Source: a bacterium (GTDB taxonomy: Bacteria; Armatimonadota; UBA5829). From it: a DNA stretch of 64,000 bases. The notes beneath the pieces are model-generated. The model did no database searches. It saw nothing but the letters and a program-made list of their open reading frames with translations, and was not told the origin of the DNA. The stretch lies in the NCBI GenBank assembly GCA_021371935.1, contig JAJFVF010000013.1, positions 1 through 64,000 on the forward strand. Direction: 5' to 3'. Position 1 is the first letter of the stretch; the number at the start of each line of letters is the position of its first letter. Made by a program: the position numbers and the translations under genes. Shown here one piece after another: positions 9,293-17,828 of this stretch.

Positions 9293-9523
9293 GTGACATT
9301 ACAAGACGAAGTGCTTGCCGGGCTTGTCAACAATGCGATAAACCAGGACAAACGCCTTGCGGGTCAGACGATAGCTGTACGCGTGGCGAATGGTGATGTC
9401 TTCCTAAAGGGTATAGTCGATTCTGAGGAAGACAGAAATCTCGCCCAACTGGTAGCTGCAGGCGTGGCGGGAGCACGGCAAATTTTTGTCGAAGAACTTA
9501 GAGTCAGAGAGGCAGAGACATGA
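9293..9523 (+). CDS. Single BON-domain protein
   Basis: The 77-residue protein is essentially one BON domain: a helix (DEVLAGLVNNAINQD), a strand pair (IAVRVANGDVFLKGIVDS), a second helix and the end strand ARQIFVEELRV. BON domains bind phospholipid or other hydrophobic ligands and often occur in envelope proteins, but no signal peptide is present here. I prefer the GTG at 9293, eight bases after GGGGG; a GTG at 9284 is possible. Its stop overlaps the ATG of the GH94 gene in an ATGA arrangement, so the two are cotranslated, an unusual pairing. Confidence 0.7.
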   Translation: MTLQDEVLAGLVNNAINQDKRLAGQTIAVRVANGDVFLKGIVDSEEDRNLAQLVAAGVAGARQIFVEELRVREAET

Positions 9524-11961
9524 GCTGCGGATATTTCTCGGAAGATGGCGGGGAGTATATCATCACCCGCCCTGATACGCCGCGCCCATGGGCGAATTAC
9601 CTGACCAACGGCCGCTACTGCGCCATATGTTCGCAGACAGGCGGCGGGCATTCATTTTTCGAGACATCGGGTTATAACCGCGTAACTCGCGAGCTTCCAC
9701 AGACAGTCGTCCTGCAGGACAGACCCGGTAGATATATTTATCTGCGCGACGCCGAGACAGGTGAATACTGGAGCGCAAACTGGCAGCCGATATGTGACGA
9801 CACGTCAAATTTCGAGGCACGTCACGGCATCGGCTATACGCAAATCATAAGGTCCGCCAATGGCATCGAGAGCAGCATCACATACTACGTGCCTCCGAGG
9901 GACGATGTCGAAGTCTGGATGGTGTCGCTCAAGAATATTTCAGGGAAGAAGCGCGAAATCCAGGCGTTTCCTTATGTGAAGTGGGACCTTGCAAATTATC
10001 TCTTTAATGCCACGGAGGCCAATTTCTCCGCATTGTTTAATGAATCGAGCGTAGAGGACGGCACAATATTTGTCAGCAGCCGCTATTGGAACATAACTCT
10101 CGGCACAACGGGCAACCCCAATGCCAGGTGGGACAAGTGGGCATTCATGACGTCGAGTGCGCCTGTTGAGGCTCATGACTGCTTTGAAGAAGAGTTCATG
10201 GGCATGTATCGTGACTATTCAAATCCTCAGGCGATAGAGGAGGGGCAGCTCCGCAACAGCCAGGGTCAGGGCAGGGATATAATGGCTGCGCTGCAGCACA
10301 GATTTGTTCTTGAGCCTGGTGAGGAGGCGCGTTTTAACGTGCTTGTCGGCGTGGTCTTTCATAAAGAGGCGGCCTGGAGCCTGAGAGACAGATATAACGA
10401 GTGGGAAGAAGCCGAACGCGGGCTTGTCGAAGTAAATCGATATTGGGAGGGCTATCTCGGCAGGACAAATGCCGAGACTCCCAGCCGCGAATTCAACCTG
10501 TCGTTTAATATCTGGAACAAGTATCAGTCCTGGGTGACCTCGCGTTGGACCAGGATGGACTCATATTACTTGGGCGGCGGCTCGATTATCGGATTTCGAG
10601 ATAGTTGGCAGGATATGCTTGCCGTCCTTCCAAATGATCTCGCCTGGGCACGTGAGCACGTTATCTATATGCTGGAGCACCAGTTCCCTGACGGCAGCAC
10701 CCTGCACAACTGGGACCCATTGACAAATATCGGCTCAAAGACCGGCCATTCGGACGATCCGATGTGGCTGGTGCTCGGTGTGGTGGAGTATCTGAAGGAG
10801 TCGGGCGATCTGATGTTTCTGGATGAGGCCGTCAAATACTATGACAGTGGGTCGGAAACAGTCCGCATGCATGTTTTGAGAGCCATCGATTATACGCTCG
10901 ATCACATGAGCGAACGCGGAATTCCACTCATCATGGCAGCCGACTGGAACGACGGCCTGGACTATGTCGGCAGGCAGGGACGCGGTGAAAGCGCCATGGT
11001 TGCGGGTCACCTGGCATGGATGCTGCGCGAAGTGGCGGCGCTGATGTGGTTTGTGGGCAGCGATGCGCAGGCTCAGAAATATGTGGAAGAACGCGACAGA
11101 CTCGTAAGGAATATAAATCTGCATCTCTGGGATGGGCAGTGGTATATCAGGGGGACCCGTGATGACGGTGAGGCGTTCGGTTCATCGCGAAATATCGAGG
11201 GTCGTATATATCTAAATGCTCAGTCCTGGATGATTATGGGGACCGCCACATCCAAAAACCGTGCCATTCGATGCATGAACTCTGTGAAGGACCATCTGAA
11301 CACGCCATATGGTCCGGCATTGTTCCTTCCGGCATACCGTGAGCCGGACCCCAAACTGGGGATAATTACCAGGTTCGCCCCCGGTACGAAAGAGAACGGC
11401 ACAATCTTTTGTCATCCGGTTGCCTGGGCGATAATGGCTGAGTGTATTTTAGGCAGAGGCGACCAGGCGTATGAATATTGGAAAGAGGTTTCGTTCGTTC
11501 ATCGCGGTGAGCAGGACCAGGACACATATAAAGCCGATCCATACGTATATTGCGAATATATTCACGGTCCCGATTCAAAATATTATGGTCAGGGTGAGTT
11601 CAGTTGGACGACGGGCACCGCAGCCTGGATGTGGAAAGTCGCTCTGGACTGGATACTGGGCGTGCGTGCGGAGATACGGGGTCTGCTGATCGATCCATGC
11701 ATACCATCAGAGTGGGATTCATATAAGGTAGTCCGGCGTTTCAGGCGTGCAACTTATGAAGTCACGGTCGAAAACCCGGAACACGTATCGCATGGTGTAA
11801 AGGAGATATATGTCGACGGAATGAGCCACGACTCATACCTGCTGCCTGTATTTCCAGGCGGCGAGACTCATCAAATACGGGTTGTGATGGGTGAGCCGAC
11901 TGTGAAGATAGAGATGACGGCTGAGATAGTGTCGGAAGAGATCAGCATGTCAACTGACTAA
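9520..11961 (+). CDS. GH94-family phosphorylase-type enzyme (cellobiose/chitobiose phosphorylase-like)
   Basis: The 813-residue protein has the GH94 layout: an N-terminal beta-sandwich (to about residue 285), a linker, an (alpha/alpha)6 barrel (about 320-740) and a C-terminal beta cap. The hallmark GFRDSWQDMLAV and the catalytic acid in AADWNDG (Asp near 478) are present, as is the phosphate-binding-side HPVAWAI region. GH94 enzymes use phosphate to split beta-linked glucosides such as cellobiose, laminaribiose or chitobiose, releasing a sugar 1-phosphate. The substrate cannot be fixed from sequence alone. There is no signal peptide, so it is cytoplasmic. It converges with the mgtC-like gene, with a four-base overlap at the 3' ends. 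Confidence 0.88.
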   Translation: MSCGYFSEDGGEYIITRPDTPRPWANYLTNGRYCAICSQTGGGHSFFETSGYNRVTRELPQTVVLQDRPGRYIYLRDAETGEYWSANWQPICDDTSNFEARHGIGYTQIIRSANGIESSITYYVPPRDDVEVWMVSLKNISGKKREIQAFPYVKWDLANYLFNATEANFSALFNESSVEDGTIFVSSRYWNITLGTTGNPNARWDKWAFMTSSAPVEAHDCFEEEFMGMYRDYSNPQAIEEGQLRNSQGQGRDIMAALQHRFVLEPGEEARFNVLVGVVFHKEAAWSLRDRYNEWEEAERGLVEVNRYWEGYLGRTNAETPSREFNLSFNIWNKYQSWVTSRWTRMDSYYLGGGSIIGFRDSWQDMLAVLPNDLAWAREHVIYMLEHQFPDGSTLHNWDPLTNIGSKTGHSDDPMWLVLGVVEYLKESGDLMFLDEAVKYYDSGSETVRMHVLRAIDYTLDHMSERGIPLIMAADWNDGLDYVGRQGRGESAMVAGHLAWMLREVAALMWFVGSDAQAQKYVEERDRLVRNINLHLWDGQWYIRGTRDDGEAFGSSRNIEGRIYLNAQSWMIMGTATSKNRAIRCMNSVKDHLNTPYGPALFLPAYREPDPKLGIITRFAPGTKENGTIFCHPVAWAIMAECILGRGDQAYEYWKEVSFVHRGEQDQDTYKADPYVYCEYIHGPDSKYYGQGEFSWTTGTAAWMWKVALDWILGVRAEIRGLLIDPCIPSEWDSYKVVRRFRRATYEVTVENPEHVSHGVKEIYVDGMSHDSYLLPVFPGGETHQIRVVMGEPTVKIEMTAEIVSEEISMSTD

Positions 11962-12620
11962 TCCCATCTGTAATTGACTATGTTTTGTACTGCGGCAATG
12001 TCATGATTGAACGATTCTTCGTCGAACCCTGTTGGTATGCGCAGCCGAAACGTAAATGTATATCCCGAGCCGTCTGCATCGTCTTCGCGATTGAGCATGC
12101 GCACTCGCAGACAGTGTTTTGAAAGCACCGACAGGATATCACATATATCTTCCTGTACACTTGAGGTGTTGATTGTCAGTGACCGCTCATCCTTGTGCGG
12201 TGTCATCATCTTTTCGAGATGTGCCACCAGACTGAGCACGACGAATGACATAATCCCAGCAATAGCTGCGAGATAGAGCATTTTGCCGCCGATCCCGGTT
12301 GCAACGCCGATTGCGGCGACGGTCCATATACTGGCTGCCGTAGTCAGACCTCTGATGACACTACCTTGATGGATAATTGTCCCGGCTCCCAGAAAACCGA
12401 CACCGGTGACGATCTGCGCGGTCACACGTGCGGGGTCATAAATCTTTCCTGCAATTTGGTATGACGCGAGTGTAAAGAGTGTGGAGCCGAAGCAGACCAG
12501 TATATGCGTGCGCAGTCCTGCCGGGCGTCCATGGGTTTCGCGCTCCATTCCGATCATAGCGCCGAACAGGATGGACAGCATTAGCCTGCTGGTCATATCC
12601 CAAAGTGACAGATCGTACAA
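11958..12620 (-). CDS. MgtC/SapB family membrane protein
   Basis: The 220-residue protein has four or five membrane segments in its first 145 residues and the family signature IGMERETHGRPAGLRTHILVC, followed by GVGFLGAGTI and GLTTAASIW. The C-terminal ACT-like cytoplasmic domain is present. MgtC proteins affect adaptation to low magnesium and F1Fo ATPase in pathogens; for environmental members the role is unknown. The start is TTG at 12620 with GAGGGG upstream. The 186-base gap toward proS has an AT-rich stretch with TATATATAAT that could be its promoter; I saw no Mg2+ riboswitch there. Confidence 0.88.
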   Translation of the reverse strand: MYDLSLWDMTSRLMLSILFGAMIGMERETHGRPAGLRTHILVCFGSTLFTLASYQIAGKIYDPARVTAQIVTGVGFLGAGTIIHQGSVIRGLTTAASIWTVAAIGVATGIGGKMLYLAAIAGIMSFVVLSLVAHLEKMMTPHKDERSLTINTSSVQEDICDILSVLSKHCLRVRMLNREDDADGSGYTFTFRLRIPTGFDEESFNHDIAAVQNIVNYRWD

Positions 12621-12806
12621 ATTAGCCCCTCTTTTCGCAGATTGTGTATCATATGCTATACAAACAGCACTACTGCTATTATATATATACTGGCAAGCAT
12701 AAGCTCAAGTTCCAGCATATTGCCAAAAATCCATGCAATTTGATGGAGTGATTGGCGAGAATCACCGAATTGGTCTATTTCAGCATGTCAACAACATCTA
12801 CGAATC

Positions 12807-14552
12807 TTACCCTTTGACTACAGCTTTCTGCGCTTTCTCTTCCAATTTCTGGTAGAGAGCGGCACGCATTTCCAATATCTTGGCTGTGGCGTCATCGAGT
12901 GAGACTTCTTCCTTATTTTTGGTCGATCTGAGACTGATCTCCACCTTGCCTTCTGATGCAAGTCGACCCGCAACAACCTGGATGGATGCTCCCATCAGGT
13001 CGGCGTCTTTGAATTTTACTCCAGGTCGTTCGTCACGTTCGTCCAGAAGCACATCCACACCGTTTTCCTGAAGTTCCTCATACAACCGTGTCGCCGCATT
13101 GCACTGGTCTTCATCATCCGAATTGAGCAGGATCACGACCACCTCGAATGGCGCCACACTGATCGGCCAGATGATGCCGTCCTTATCGTTGTGAGCCTCG
13201 GGAATAGCTGCCAGCATCCGGCTCACTCCCATCCCGTAGCAGCCCATGATAAATGACTTCTCTTTGCCGTCGTCATCCAGGAATTTCGCGTCCATTACAT
13301 CGGAATATCGTGTGCCGAGCTTGAATATATGCCCGACTTCCATCCCGCGTTCAGCCCTGAGTGTTCCATTGCACTTGGGACATGGATCGCCTTTAGTCGC
13401 AATACGGATATCGGCGTATTGCGTCACGTCGAAATCTCTGCCGAGGTTGACATTGACGTAGTGCGCATCCGTCTTGTTTGCGCCCACCACGAAATTCGCC
13501 ATGCCCTCGACCTCACAGTCGGCGATAATCTTGACTCCCTTAAGCCCCACAGGTCCGGCGAACCCGACTTCCGCGCCGGTAAGCTCCATAATGGTCTCAG
13601 GGTCGGCCATCTCAACGGATTTCGCACCCAGAGCTATCCGCAGCTTAGGTTCATTGATTTCCTTGTCACCTCGCACGAGAGCCGCTATGATCTCGCCGTC
13701 GGCCCTGTATATGAGGGTTTTGACCAGCTTTTTGGGCGATTTCTTGAGGAATGAGGTCACCTGGTCTATCGTGCGAGCATTTGGCGTGTCGACCAGTTCA
13801 AGAGCCAGCATCTCATCATCGGATTTCTTAACAGGCCGCTCGCCGATCTCGCACTTTTCGGCATTTGCGCCGTATCCGCACGACTCACAGATAAGGATCG
13901 TGTCCTCACCAGCTTCACAGATTACCATATATTCCTGGCTATCCTTGCCGCCTATTGCTCCCGAGTCGGCCTCGACCACAGCAGCATTCAATCCGCATCT
14001 CGCGAAAATTCGTGAGAACGCGACATACATCTTGTCGTACGCGAGGTCCAGATCTTTCCAACATCGGTCGAAACTGTATGAGTCGAGCATGATAAACTCA
14101 CGGCCACGCACGACTCCGCCTCTCGGCCTTGGTTCGTCACGCCCTTTGGTCTGTATCTGATAGAGATTGAGAGGCAGTTCGCGGTAGCTGCGAACATCGC
14201 GCCGCACGATATCGGTTATCACTTCCTCATGCGTAAAGCCTATCGAGTAATCTCGTGCGTTTCTGTCCTTGAACCTAAAGAGCACGTCCAGGTCCCATCT
14301 TTCACCCTCCTGATACAGCTCAGCAGGCACCATTGTGGGCATAAGCAGTTCCTGCGCACCCTGTTCGTCCATCTCTTCGCGCACGATCTTCTCGATCTTT
14401 TTTATGACCCTGTAGCCCAGCGGCAGATAGTCGTATATCCCAGCCGCCACATTGCGTATAAACCCGCCGCGCAGCAGCAGCCTGTGGCTTGTCATTTGAG
14501 CCTCGGCAGGGACCTCTCTTAAAGTTGGAAAGAACAAATTTGATGCTCGCAT
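12807..14552 (-). CDS. proS: Prolyl-tRNA synthetase, bacterial type with editing domain
   Basis: The 581-residue class II synthetase charges tRNA-Pro. Motif 2 region IGFTHEEVITDIV and motif 3 FIMGCYGMGVSRMLAAI are visible. The bacterial-type editing insertion (about residues 230-390) that clears Ala-tRNA-Pro is present. The C-terminal anticodon-binding domain includes DERDERPGVKFKDADLMG. It lies at the downstream end of the long minus-strand translation and isoprenoid gene series. A 116-base repeat-rich gap separates it from the GNAT gene, so it may be cotranscribed or have its own promoter. Confidence 0.97.
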   Translation of the reverse strand: MRASNLFFPTLREVPAEAQMTSHRLLLRGGFIRNVAAGIYDYLPLGYRVIKKIEKIVREEMDEQGAQELLMPTMVPAELYQEGERWDLDVLFRFKDRNARDYSIGFTHEEVITDIVRRDVRSYRELPLNLYQIQTKGRDEPRPRGGVVRGREFIMLDSYSFDRCWKDLDLAYDKMYVAFSRIFARCGLNAAVVEADSGAIGGKDSQEYMVICEAGEDTILICESCGYGANAEKCEIGERPVKKSDDEMLALELVDTPNARTIDQVTSFLKKSPKKLVKTLIYRADGEIIAALVRGDKEINEPKLRIALGAKSVEMADPETIMELTGAEVGFAGPVGLKGVKIIADCEVEGMANFVVGANKTDAHYVNVNLGRDFDVTQYADIRIATKGDPCPKCNGTLRAERGMEVGHIFKLGTRYSDVMDAKFLDDDGKEKSFIMGCYGMGVSRMLAAIPEAHNDKDGIIWPISVAPFEVVVILLNSDDEDQCNAATRLYEELQENGVDVLLDERDERPGVKFKDADLMGASIQVVAGRLASEGKVEISLRSTKNKEEVSLDDATAKILEMRAALYQKLEEKAQKAVVKG

Positions 14553-14569
14553 ATATACCTCGGTCGATT

Positions 14570-14612
14570 AAGTCAAAAAGTTAGAAAGTTAGAAAGTCAA
14601 AAAGTTTGAAAG
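14570..14612. repeat. Short tandem heptamer-like repeats
   Basis: Iterations of ttagaaag and tcaaaaag (agttagaaagttagaaag, then agtcaaaaagtttgaaag) sit just upstream of proS. Similar simple arrays appear at 9244, 16160, 30040 and 44623. Nearby 14645-14680 has aactcaaaattcataatt, like the clpP-clpX gap. Confidence 0.6.
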
Positions 14613-14668
14613 CTGCCTGAGTCGTCCAATCAGTTGCAGTAACTGATCAATGTCAAACAACTCAAAAT

Positions 14669-15121
14669 TCATAATTGAATAGCGACCGCTTCTTCGCCGC
14701 AGTCAGGGAATTTCGGGCAGTTGATGCAGTCCGACCATATCTTATGCGGCAGTGCGCCCTTATCAATATGTGAAAACCCCATCTTTTCAAAGAAACCCGG
14801 CACATACGTAAGTGCAAATATCTTCGGCACACCCATCTGTTTTGCATCATCCAGACACGCCTGAACCAGCATCCTGCCGTAACCTTTGCCCTGAACACCC
14901 GGCTCCACAGCAAGTGAACGAACCTCAGCAAGGTCTGCCCATGTGATGTGCAGTGCGCAGCAGCCCAATAAACGCTTGTCGTCATCCTCCATAACCACAA
15001 AATCACGAATATTTTCGTAGATGGCGTTGAGTGAACGCGGCAGCATTTCGCTTTTGTCCGCGAACTGGTTTATAAGCCTCTGCAGTTCTGCTACATCCGA
15101 GACCGTTGCTCTTCTAATCAA
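14669..15121 (-). CDS. GNAT N-acetyltransferase, short ArgA-like
   Basis: The 150-residue GNAT protein opens with IRRATVSDVAEL. The acetyl-CoA-binding loop is VQGKGYGR, followed by FFEKMGF. The tail LPHKIWSDCINCPKFPDCGEEAVA with its Cys cluster is characteristic of single-domain N-acetylglutamate synthase-type proteins that start arginine synthesis. I chose TTG at 15121, one base after the ispG stop, because upstream codons lie in ispG and lack a ribosome site of their own; GGAG in the ispG end serves this start. No other arginine genes are in the window, so the substrate remains an inference. Confidence 0.8.
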   Translation of the reverse strand: MIRRATVSDVAELQRLINQFADKSEMLPRSLNAIYENIRDFVVMEDDDKRLLGCCALHITWADLAEVRSLAVEPGVQGKGYGRMLVQACLDDAKQMGVPKIFALTYVPGFFEKMGFSHIDKGALPHKIWSDCINCPKFPDCGEEAVAIQL

Positions 15122-15122
15122 T

Positions 15123-16193
15123 TTAGAGTTTCTCCACTTCCTTGATAAGCTCATCCACGAGCCTTTCTTCGGGCACACTCCGAAGCATTTCGCCCTTAGC
15201 AAAGAGCACACCGGCGCCTCTGCCTCCGGCGATCCCTACATCTGCCAGCGATGCCTCACCCGGACCATTCACTATACACCCCATAACCGCCACTGTTATA
15301 GGTTTTGACGGCGGATTTGCTTCCAGACGCTGCCTAACTTTGTCGGCGATATCGGTCAAATCTATAGCGCATCGACCACACGTCGGGCATGAGATGATAG
15401 TAAAAGGCTTTCTCCTAAGTCTAAGACTGTTTAAGATTTCATAGCCAACTTTAACTTCTTCGACCGGGTCACCCGTCAGCGATACACGTATCGTATCACC
15501 GATTCCTTCAGCAAGCAGCGCCCCGATTCCTACCGAGCTTCGTATCGTGCCCTCCCATGCGAGGCCGGCTTCGGTCACGCCCAGATGGAGCGGATAATCA
15601 CAGCGCTCACTTGCCAACTCGTATGCATGGATCATCATAGGTACGTCGAATGCCTTCAGCGAGAGCACAATATCTTCAAAGCCAAGCTTTTCCAGGACCC
15701 TGACTTCGTCCAGGCCGCTTTCGACGAGTGCTTCAGGTGTGGGCACGCCATAGCGTTTTCGGTCGATTGAACCGGCATTTACACCTATTCTGATCGGGAC
15801 GCCGCGTTCCTTTGCCGCTTTCGCGACAGCCTCAACACGGTCTGTCGAGCCGATATTGCCTGGGTTGATTCGCAGCTTGTCCACACCTGCGTCCAGGCTT
15901 GCAAGAGCGAGTTTGTAGTCGAAGTGGATGTCGGCAACCAGTGGGATCGAGATTGCCTGTTTGATCCTGCTCAAAGCCTTAGCGGCCTCGATATTCGGCA
16001 CGGCGACACGTATTATATCGCATCCAACCACCTCGAGGCGCTTGATCTGAGCCACTGTCGCATCCACGTCGGCAGTCGGCGTGTTGGTCATAGATTGGAC
16101 GGATACAGGCGCATCGCCGCCTATCTCAACACTGCCGACCTTAACATTCCGCGTCAGCCTTCTCTGCTCTCCACTCTCCACTCTCTTCTCCAC
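15123..16193 (-). CDS. ispG: IspG, HMBPP synthase of the MEP isoprenoid pathway
   Basis: The 356-residue Fe-S enzyme converts methylerythritol cyclodiphosphate to HMBPP, the penultimate step of isoprenoid precursor synthesis. The TIM-barrel start SVQSMTNTPTADV and the three cluster cysteines, two in CPTCGRCAIDL and one in GCIVNGPGEA, are intact. It is the short bacterial form. The annotated GTG start at 16193 gives an odd leader (EKRVESGEQRR) encoded by tandem ggagagt repeats, so the true start may be a few codons downstream. It sits between rseP (one-base gap) and the GNAT gene, and dxr of the same pathway is two genes upstream. Confidence 0.96.
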   Translation of the reverse strand: MEKRVESGEQRRLTRNVKVGSVEIGGDAPVSVQSMTNTPTADVDATVAQIKRLEVVGCDIIRVAVPNIEAAKALSRIKQAISIPLVADIHFDYKLALASLDAGVDKLRINPGNIGSTDRVEAVAKAAKERGVPIRIGVNAGSIDRKRYGVPTPEALVESGLDEVRVLEKLGFEDIVLSLKAFDVPMMIHAYELASERCDYPLHLGVTEAGLAWEGTIRSSVGIGALLAEGIGDTIRVSLTGDPVEEVKVGYEILNSLRLRRKPFTIISCPTCGRCAIDLTDIADKVRQRLEANPPSKPITVAVMGCIVNGPGEASLADVGIAGGRGAGVLFAKGEMLRSVPEERLVDELIKEVEKL

Positions 16194-16194
16194 T

Positions 16195-17493
16195 CTATTG
16201 CGGCACCAGCCCCTGGGATATCTTGAACAAGTCCGACCATATCACGGTCACGAATATCGCGCCGAGTATGAATATGCCGACCATTGTGACCGTCTGCATC
16301 TGCTCCCGGGTCAGGCGCTTACGCCGAACAGCCTCGATTGCCAGTATAACCAGATGGCCGCCGTCCACCACGGGTATCGGGACCAGGTTTATGACCGCAA
16401 GGCTCATACTCAAAAGCCCCAGCAGTCGAAATATAGAGTATGTGCCGAGCGCAACGGATGACTGTGTGATTTTTGCGATCATCAGCGGACCGCCGATGTT
16501 CTCAGCTATCTTCTTGCTGCCGAGCGAAACGACGATTTCGACAACCACATCCTTGGTGAGTATCAAACCCTTGGTTGCCGATTCGATAAACCCAGCCTTT
16601 TTAAGGGTTTGTTCAGGCATAAATCCGAGCAGGCCGATGGCCATGAACTTTTCAGTTTTTGGGGTCGGTTTTGCAGTCAGTGTAATTGTCTTCCCGCCTC
16701 TGTCGATCTCGAGTTTTACCTGTCTATCACCGATTTGCTTTATTGCTGCAGCGAAATCAGTCCCGCTGTTGATCTTTTTGCCATTTATGGAGACGATCTT
16801 ATCTTTTTCCTGAAGGCCAGCCTTTTGAGCGCTCGATTTATCGGCAATCTCTTCGACGACCCCACGCTTACCATCTGGAAATGACCATACGGCATTCATA
16901 TAGATTATCGTCCATCTGGGAACCGCCGTTTTTGTGAATTTTTCGCCATTTCGCGCGATCATCAAGCTCAGCTTCTTGCCCGGGCTGTTGTGGATCAGCT
17001 TGGTCATATCCTTTCCGTTCTTGACTGTCTTGCCGTCTATTGAGATGATCCGGTCACCTGTGCGTATGCCTGCCTTAGCAGCCACGGATAGTGGGGTGAC
17101 CATAGCGACCCGATTATCCGTAGTGCCGGTCGAAAAGCCCCAGAACATGCCCATCGTCACGAACACGAGCACGGCGAGCACGAAACTGGCGAATGGCCCT
17201 GCAAAGATCACCAGCGCCCGTTTCCATATAGCCTGTGCCTGAAACCCATCAGATATATCTTCCTCGCCGGGCTCCATGCCTGCAAGTTTTACAAACCCGC
17301 CGAGTGGAAATGGATGGATCGTATATTCCGTGGCGCCACGCTTGAATAGCGTGATCAACTTTGGACCGAATCCGAACGCGAATTCGTCCACGCGAATTCC
17401 AACGAGCCGGGCAGCAGTAAAGTGTCCCAGCTCATGGAACATCACCAATATTGCAAACAACAAAACCAGTGCTACAGCCGTTTCAATAAACAA
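16195..17493 (-). CDS. rseP: RseP/S2P-type intramembrane metalloprotease
   Basis: The protein is about 432 residues and belongs to peptidase family M50B. The zinc site HELGH lies in the first membrane helix, and the second catalytic motif appears as PIPVVDGGHL near the C terminus. Two PDZ-like domains lie between (around GIRTGDRIISIDGK and GLQEKDKIVSINGK). Such proteases cut membrane-bound regulators or remnant signal peptides. I prefer TTG at 17493, which has GGAG six bases upstream, over an in-frame TTG at 17505. The position after dxr is conserved in many bacteria. Confidence 0.93.
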   Translation of the reverse strand: MFIETAVALVLLFAILVMFHELGHFTAARLVGIRVDEFAFGFGPKLITLFKRGATEYTIHPFPLGGFVKLAGMEPGEEDISDGFQAQAIWKRALVIFAGPFASFVLAVLVFVTMGMFWGFSTGTTDNRVAMVTPLSVAAKAGIRTGDRIISIDGKTVKNGKDMTKLIHNSPGKKLSLMIARNGEKFTKTAVPRWTIIYMNAVWSFPDGKRGVVEEIADKSSAQKAGLQEKDKIVSINGKKINSGTDFAAAIKQIGDRQVKLEIDRGGKTITLTAKPTPKTEKFMAIGLLGFMPEQTLKKAGFIESATKGLILTKDVVVEIVVSLGSKKIAENIGGPLMIAKITQSSVALGTYSIFRLLGLLSMSLAVINLVPIPVVDGGHLVILAIEAVRRKRLTREQMQTVTMVGIFILGAIFVTVIWSDLFKISQGLVPQ

Positions 17494-17510
17494 ACCCCGC
17501 TCCAATCTAG

Positions 17511-17630
17511 TATTTAGTAATGCGTATTGATTATTTGTCTATGTGTTTGTTGAGCTGCCGACCCTTCTCCCACTCTTGGGGGAGAGGGTGCTCCCGAATT
17601 GATATTTAGTAATGTGTATTGATTATTTGT
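17511..17630. repeat. 28-base direct repeats flanking a hairpin in the rseP-dxr gap
   Basis: The direct repeats beginning tatttagtaatg are at 17511-17538 and 17603-17630 and differ at one base. Between them is the hairpin acccttctccc/gggggagagggt (17561-17589). The 335-base gap 17494-17828 holds only repeats: this pair, an element at 17715 and one at 17769. Confidence 0.7.
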
Positions 17631-17714
17631 GCTGCCTTTAAAAGACAAAATTCAGTTTTACGTGTGCTAATATGGCTCGGTGGAAACCTCGCCATCCACA
17701 TGATGTCTATTATT

Positions 17715-17741
17715 GGGAGGGCGAAGCTCCTGCTGAGCCGG
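17715..17741. repeat. GGAGGGCGA palindromic repeat, copy 2
   Basis: The sequence beginning ggagggcgaagctcctg and ending tgagccgg matches the copy at 8098 at most positions. Confidence 0.6.
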
Positions 17742-17768
17742 AAATTTCCGAATAACTGAACTCTTTCC

Positions 17769-17812
17769 AGTCATTCCATGGAGGAACGACAAGGAATCTG
17801 CTTTTTTTCGAT
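17769..17812. repeat. GTCATTCC-type repeat, short copy
   Basis: agtcattccatggaggaac followed by gacaaggaatctgct is closely related to the start of the 53207 element and to 57068. It ends in a T run. Confidence 0.6.
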
Positions 17813-17828
17813 GCGCACAACTCAGCGC

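Noticed and set aside
12621-12806. Magnesium riboswitch upstream of the mgtC-like gene
   Set aside because: No M-box core could be read; only an AT-rich promoter-like stretch is visible.
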